Shown: positions 27,549 to 30,591 of the stretch, piece by piece
How the letters are laid out: the number at the start of each line of letters is the position of its first letter
Numbering within the stretch: the first letter of the stretch is position 1
Origin: a virus
Reading direction: 5' to 3' (one strand)
DNA: 30,591 nucleotides
Virus record (IMG/VR): IMGVR_UViG_3300035698_004683
Location: 1-30,591 of that record
Translations under genes and position numbers: made by a program
Notes under the pieces: generated by a model
The model's input: only the letters and a program-made list of their open reading frames with translations
Databases searched by the model: none
Told to the model about the DNA's origin: nothing

Positions 27549-27775
27549 AAGCAGCGCTAGAATTTGATTTACCCGAAGAACAAAACGAGCACTTGAACGC
27601 CGTTCACGGGACAGAATGGGCACTGGTAGCAATGGAAATTAACAATGAAATTGGAAGCATGTTGCATAATGGCCATAGTTACAAACGATCGGCACACGTA
27701 TTGCAGCATTTGCAGGACAAAATGTTTGAGCTAATGGACCGGCACGAACTAAATTTTAACTGGATTGAACACTAA
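27545..27775 (+). CDS. Conserved phage hypothetical, 'DLPEE' family (76 aa)
   Basis: The ATG at 27545 overlaps the preceding TGA and is preferred to TTG at 27539. 'ALEFDLPEEQNEHLNAVHGTEWALVAMEINNEI' and the His-rich helix after it resemble a common small phage family (pattern 'f.LPEe..e...a..g......l.e......+...K'). Function unknown. Confidence 0.6.
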   Translation: MKAALEFDLPEEQNEHLNAVHGTEWALVAMEINNEIGSMLHNGHSYKRSAHVLQHLQDKMFELMDRHELNFNWIEH

Positions 27776-27788
27776 AAGGACTGATACA

Positions 27789-28100
27789 ATGAAGCAAATC
27801 GAAATTAGAACACCCGGAAGCGAGCGGGCGAGATCCGTTTTCTATCAGCATTGCCCGTTAATGACGTTTAGCGGAGCGGCTTGGTTTTGCGCCATAAATA
27901 AATGTTATTGTCCATTTGATGGGGAGAGAGATCCGCCAGAGGATTGCCCGCTTCCGCTTGAAATTTCAGCAGTAGCCAACATCGACACCAATCAACCGAG
28001 TCCCGAAGATTCGGGCAAGATCCGTTATGAGGTTACGGAGTCATACTCGGATACAGAACCCGAAGAAACACAAACAGACAAAACTTGCGATAATTGTTAG
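27789..28100 (+). CDS. Hypothetical Cys-containing protein (103 aa)
   Basis: AAAGGACTGATACA precedes the ATG at 27789. 'ARSVFYQHCPLMTFSGAAWF' and 'CAINKCYCPFDGERDPPEDC' place several cysteines close together, a possible metal site; the C-terminal 45 residues are acidic and likely disordered, ending CDNC. No known family. Confidence 0.55.
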   Translation: MKQIEIRTPGSERARSVFYQHCPLMTFSGAAWFCAINKCYCPFDGERDPPEDCPLPLEISAVANIDTNQPSPEDSGKIRYEVTESYSDTEPEETQTDKTCDNC

Positions 28101-28111
28101 GACTAAAATAA

Positions 28112-28732
28112 ATGGCAATATACGGACACACAAAGAAAATAGTTGAGAAAGAGCTTGCAAAATACGCCAAGCACAACGGCGAAATTGAAACGGTAATTTT
28201 GCTCGGCGTTCCCGAGATCGAGGGATTCACAGATTGGCGGAAGTTCTTTGAACCATATGCACAGAGAGTCATCACGATTGACGCGGTCGACTGGGAGGGG
28301 TGCGATGCAGTTGTCGATCTGAATAAGCCCGTTGAGCCTATCTTCTCAAGTGAGGCTGACTTTGTAATCGACCACGGCACGATAGAGCATGTTTTTAACG
28401 CCGCAGAGGCCGTCAGGGGCGTTTATAAAATGCTAAAGGCCGGAGGGGTCGCAATTCACCACCACCCGCTTAACTGGCTCAATCACGGCTATCATAATTT
28501 CTCGCCTTGTTTCTTGCGCGAATTCTATGAGGATAATGGATGTGAGGTTCAATCATATCGGAGGCAGGGCATAAGCTGTGAGTTGTGGAATCCCAAACCA
28601 AAGCTGACCGTTATTCCAGGACCAAGCAGAGAACTTTTAGTGACGGTTGCAAAAAAGATTGCGGGTGTATCAGATCCCGTCTATCCAATGCAACGCCGTT
28701 ACACACAAGGACAATGGAAAGGCAAACAATGA
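28112..28732 (+). CDS. Class I SAM-dependent methyltransferase-like protein (206 aa)
   Basis: 'ETVILLGVPEIEGFTDW' takes the place of motif I, 'RVITIDAVDWEGCDAVVDLN' of motif II, 'ADFVIDHGTIEHVFNAAEAV' of the Methyltransf_11-type motif ('fDvv....leHv.d......'), and 'YKMLKAGGVAIHHHP' of motif III. The C-terminal part (HGYHNFSPCFLREFYEDNGC) also fits. The glycine-rich loop is modified (only one clear Gly), so activity should be tested. Substrate unknown. It overlaps the next gene (ATGA) and starts a run of modification-type genes. Confidence 0.7.
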   Translation: MAIYGHTKKIVEKELAKYAKHNGEIETVILLGVPEIEGFTDWRKFFEPYAQRVITIDAVDWEGCDAVVDLNKPVEPIFSSEADFVIDHGTIEHVFNAAEAVRGVYKMLKAGGVAIHHHPLNWLNHGYHNFSPCFLREFYEDNGCEVQSYRRQGISCELWNPKPKLTVIPGPSRELLVTVAKKIAGVSDPVYPMQRRYTQGQWKGKQ

Positions 28733-29259
28733 GCAATATAACAAAATGTGAAGTATGCGACAAAGACGCAGTTGGATACACGCTTGACGACGTTGGCCTT
28801 TGCAAAGACCATGCCCCAAATGGGCCATATGATACGAGCGAGAAACACAAGGAATTAACAAAGGCATTTAAGCGGCTTATGGATTTCGGTTCGCCGTGGT
28901 CTATTACGTCAAGACGCAGTGGATTTTCTGTTGACGTTTGGCCGGGAGTAGATGTTTCTTATGAAGGCGTTTCAAAAGACAGAGAATACGGAATTGATCA
29001 TGAAGACTCGCTTGCAAAAACGATAAACGCAGTATTGGATAAACTACGCCCGCAAGCCGCAATGAAAAAAGATGAAGGCGGCACGAACCACGCCGAACTC
29101 ATGTGCAAAGAATGCGGGCAAGTATGCACGGGTAGTTTTGATCTAGCAACCGGCAAATGGATTATTGGTGTATGCAGGTGCAAAAACAGCAAAGAGATAA
29201 AACGAAAACTTTTAATACAGCTTGGTGTCCCGATTAACAAGGCACAAGGAAAGATATAA
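28729..29259 (+). CDS. Zinc-binding hypothetical protein (176 aa)
   Basis: The ATG at 28729 overlaps the methyltransferase stop. C7-x2-C10 and C25-x2-H28 make a small N-terminal zinc site (KCEVCDKDA, GLCKDH); near the C-terminus there is 'MCKECGQVCTG' and 'VCRCK', a second one. The middle (SVDVWPGVDVSYEGVSKDRE) is beta-rich. No known family. It is translated with the methyltransferase and may support it. Confidence 0.55.
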   Translation: MSNITKCEVCDKDAVGYTLDDVGLCKDHAPNGPYDTSEKHKELTKAFKRLMDFGSPWSITSRRSGFSVDVWPGVDVSYEGVSKDREYGIDHEDSLAKTINAVLDKLRPQAAMKKDEGGTNHAELMCKECGQVCTGSFDLATGKWIIGVCRCKNSKEIKRKLLIQLGVPINKAQGKI

Positions 29260-29278
29260 AAACAAAAAAGGGAATAAA

Positions 29279-29533
29279 ATGAAACCGTGGGAAGAAAAGT
29301 TCGAGGCTGGAGAATTATTAGAAAAAACAATACCGATGACAGCTTCGCTTATTGCGTTGTTGGTAAAGATATATTCAAGAGAACCATTAACCGATTATGT
29401 CGGAATTGAAAAGGATATTACTTACTTGGCAGATGAATGGCTAATCGAAAGAGAGTGGGCGACAACTAGCAGAGGAGATACCTTTTCAAAAATAATTATT
29501 GACCGCGAAAAACGAGAGAAAGGAAAGAAATAA
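29279..29533 (+). CDS. Small hypothetical protein (84 aa)
   Basis: The ATG at 29279 follows AAAAGGGAATAAA. Helical with hydrophobic face (TASLIALLVKIYSREPLTDY, IEKDITYLADEWLIEREW); basic C-terminus that contains the ribosome site of the next gene (AAAGGAAAGAAATAAA). No motif recognised. Confidence 0.5.
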   Translation: MKPWEEKFEAGELLEKTIPMTASLIALLVKIYSREPLTDYVGIEKDITYLADEWLIEREWATTSRGDTFSKIIIDREKREKGKK

Positions 29534-29534
29534 A

Positions 29535-30128
29535 ATGGCAGTAATGGAAACAGATAGATTATTAAAGCTTCTTAAAACCGTTGAGAACGTCAAGGGCGAC
29601 TTTGCCGAGATCGGCGTGTTCCGGGGGCATACATTTAAGCGCCTTTCAATATTTGCAAAGCGACAGGGCAAGGTTGCCCACGGCTTCGACAGCTTCGAGG
29701 GCATGGACGATCCCACAGACCACGATTGCGGATTCTATGAAAAGGGGCGGTTGGCTTGCAGTTTTGACGATTTTCTAAAAGGGATGAACGAAGCAAACAT
29801 TGACCCGGACGCATACGAGCTATTTCAAGGATTCATTCCACATTGCTTTGATGACATTAAGCCAGCCCAGAGGTATTCCTACGCCCTTGTTGACGTTGAC
29901 CAATACAAACCCACGGCGACATCATTAAAGTGGATCTGGCAGCGTTTAAATCTTCGCGGGTTGCTGGTGGTGGATGATTATTTCAAAAATCGAAAACGGC
30001 TTGCAACAAAGGCAATTGACGAGTGGTTGAAAACTCTCCACCCGCTAGACTTCAGATTTATCGAACTGAGTGATTCAATGCTTGTGATCCGAAAGCAACA
30101 CATCCCGGATAATTTAGAGGACAAGTAA
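29535..30128 (+). CDS. TylF/macrocin O-methyltransferase-like enzyme (197 aa)
   Basis: Motif I is 'GDFAEIGVFRGHTFKRL' (E25, G27, G31); 'AHGFDSFEGM' is motif II, with the acidic residue that binds SAM. Metal-binding aspartates are plausible at 'ALVDVDQYKPT' (D120, D122) and 'LVVDDYFKN' (D147, D148). This matches the TylF family, Mg2+-dependent O-methyltransferases of sugar hydroxyls and some other small molecules, common in surface-polysaccharide and phage accessory loci. The sulfotransferase start shares the last base of its stop (TAATG). Confidence 0.8.
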   Translation: MAVMETDRLLKLLKTVENVKGDFAEIGVFRGHTFKRLSIFAKRQGKVAHGFDSFEGMDDPTDHDCGFYEKGRLACSFDDFLKGMNEANIDPDAYELFQGFIPHCFDDIKPAQRYSYALVDVDQYKPTATSLKWIWQRLNLRGLLVVDDYFKNRKRLATKAIDEWLKTLHPLDFRFIELSDSMLVIRKQHIPDNLEDK

Positions 30129-30591
30129 TGGTTATATTAGATAAGCAAAAACTTGTCTGGGTGAGTATCCCGAAAAGCGGCACTCATACAATGATTGTAA
30201 TTCTCGTTGACCAATTTGGCGGCACGAGAATAAACCCGCCATTTCATCCAAGGAACATCCCGCCGCGTTGCTCTGGTTATAAAACATTTGCCGTAGTGCG
30301 GAATCCATACGAAAGGGCAATCAGTATATGGTATCATTTACTATATCGGACCGCTCAGCCGGATAGTTCGATAAAGGCCTACGGGGAAACATGGGGGCCA
30401 ATCATCTCCCAATCTGCCGAAGTGGAAATTGACGATCTCACCATAGAACATGTTTTCCGCTTTATAGTAGACGGGGGATGTAAAAAGTATAGGGAAAGCG
30501 GCTGGCAGGCATCATTGTCTCAAAGCGAATGGCTCAAAAATGTTAAAATTGACAATTGGATTAAAATTGAAAACCTTGAGGCCGAAATGAA
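30128..30591 (+). CDS. Sulfotransferase (partial, 3' end outside window)
   Basis: The first 154 residues are visible. The 5'-phosphosulfate loop is 'WVSIPKSGTHTM' (11-22) and the 3'-phosphate loop is 'FAVVRNPYERAISIWYHLLYR' minus its last base pair of residues (R58 and S66 are the usual contacts); 'WIKIENLEAEM' fits the late motif of the sulfotransferase family 2 type. These enzymes move sulfate from PAPS to hydroxyls of carbohydrates or other acceptors. It is coupled to the TylF-like gene by the TAATG overlap, which suggests both act on the same acceptor. Confidence 0.82.
   Translation, partial: MVILDKQKLVWVSIPKSGTHTMIVILVDQFGGTRINPPFHPRNIPPRCSGYKTFAVVRNPYERAISIWYHLLYRTAQPDSSIKAYGETWGPIISQSAEVEIDDLTIEHVFRFIVDGGCKKYRESGWQASLSQSEWLKNVKIDNWIKIENLEAEM

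Noticed and set aside
1-30591. CRISPR array, insertion sequence or attachment site
   Set aside because: No regularly spaced repeats with unique spacers, no transposase, no integrase and no tRNA end were found in the window.

Overview
The window is a stretch of a tailed double-stranded DNA phage genome (Caudoviricetes). A small and a large terminase subunit, a DUF1073-type portal and an SPP1 gp7/MuF-type head protein occur in packaging order. Every supported gene is on the + strand. Genes are short, tightly packed and mostly joined by ATGA or TAATG start/stop overlaps. No integrase, DNA polymerase, recognisable repressor, tRNA or lysis enzyme is visible, so lifestyle and host stay open. The host is probably a bacterium with DnaB-type replication, because the phage brings a helicase loader but no helicase.

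Layout. 1-1458: end of a structural module (C-terminal part of a tail fibre with an S74-like chaperone domain, a beta-rich baseplate-like protein, a 48-residue protein). 1459-1833: gene-free, with two intrinsic terminators around a possible structured RNA, then a promoter. 1834-4104: small early genes (a ribbon-helix-helix protein, zinc-ribbon proteins, unknowns). 4206-10060: DNA metabolism (SSB-like protein with a DDVPF tail, Rad50/SbcC-like ATPase with a CxxC hook, UvrD-like helicase). 10122-11821: a ribbon-helix-helix protein, a winged-helix replication initiator and a DnaC-like loader. The initiator gene carries in its linker a cluster of GAACAAC repeats next to an AT-rich stretch, which looks like a lambda-style intragenic origin. 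11856-15299: unknowns, a protein with an RMF-like end, a SWIM-type zinc protein and a RecU-like Holliday junction resolvase. 15313-19305: a second cluster of small genes behind a promoter overlapped by a 16-bp palindrome. 19369-20406: HNH nuclease, ASCH protein and a two-helix membrane protein. 20410-20544: a possible short RNA or attenuated leader. 20600-27233: terminases, portal, a lipoprotein, MuF-like head protein and a helix-turn-helix/metallophosphoesterase fusion. 27230-30591: two tiny membrane proteins, unknowns, a SAM methyltransferase, a zinc-ribbon protein, a TylF-like O-methyltransferase and a sulfotransferase cut by the window end.

How it fits together. Early transcription probably starts at about 1796, 5237 and 15362. 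The initiator would open DNA at its own repeats and the DnaC-like protein would load host helicase. SSB, UvrD-like helicase, Rad50-like ATPase and RecU would process recombination intermediates before packaging. The methyltransferase and sulfotransferase genes inside the head region are accessory genes that could modify a glycan, lipid or other small molecule. Their substrate cannot be read from the sequence.
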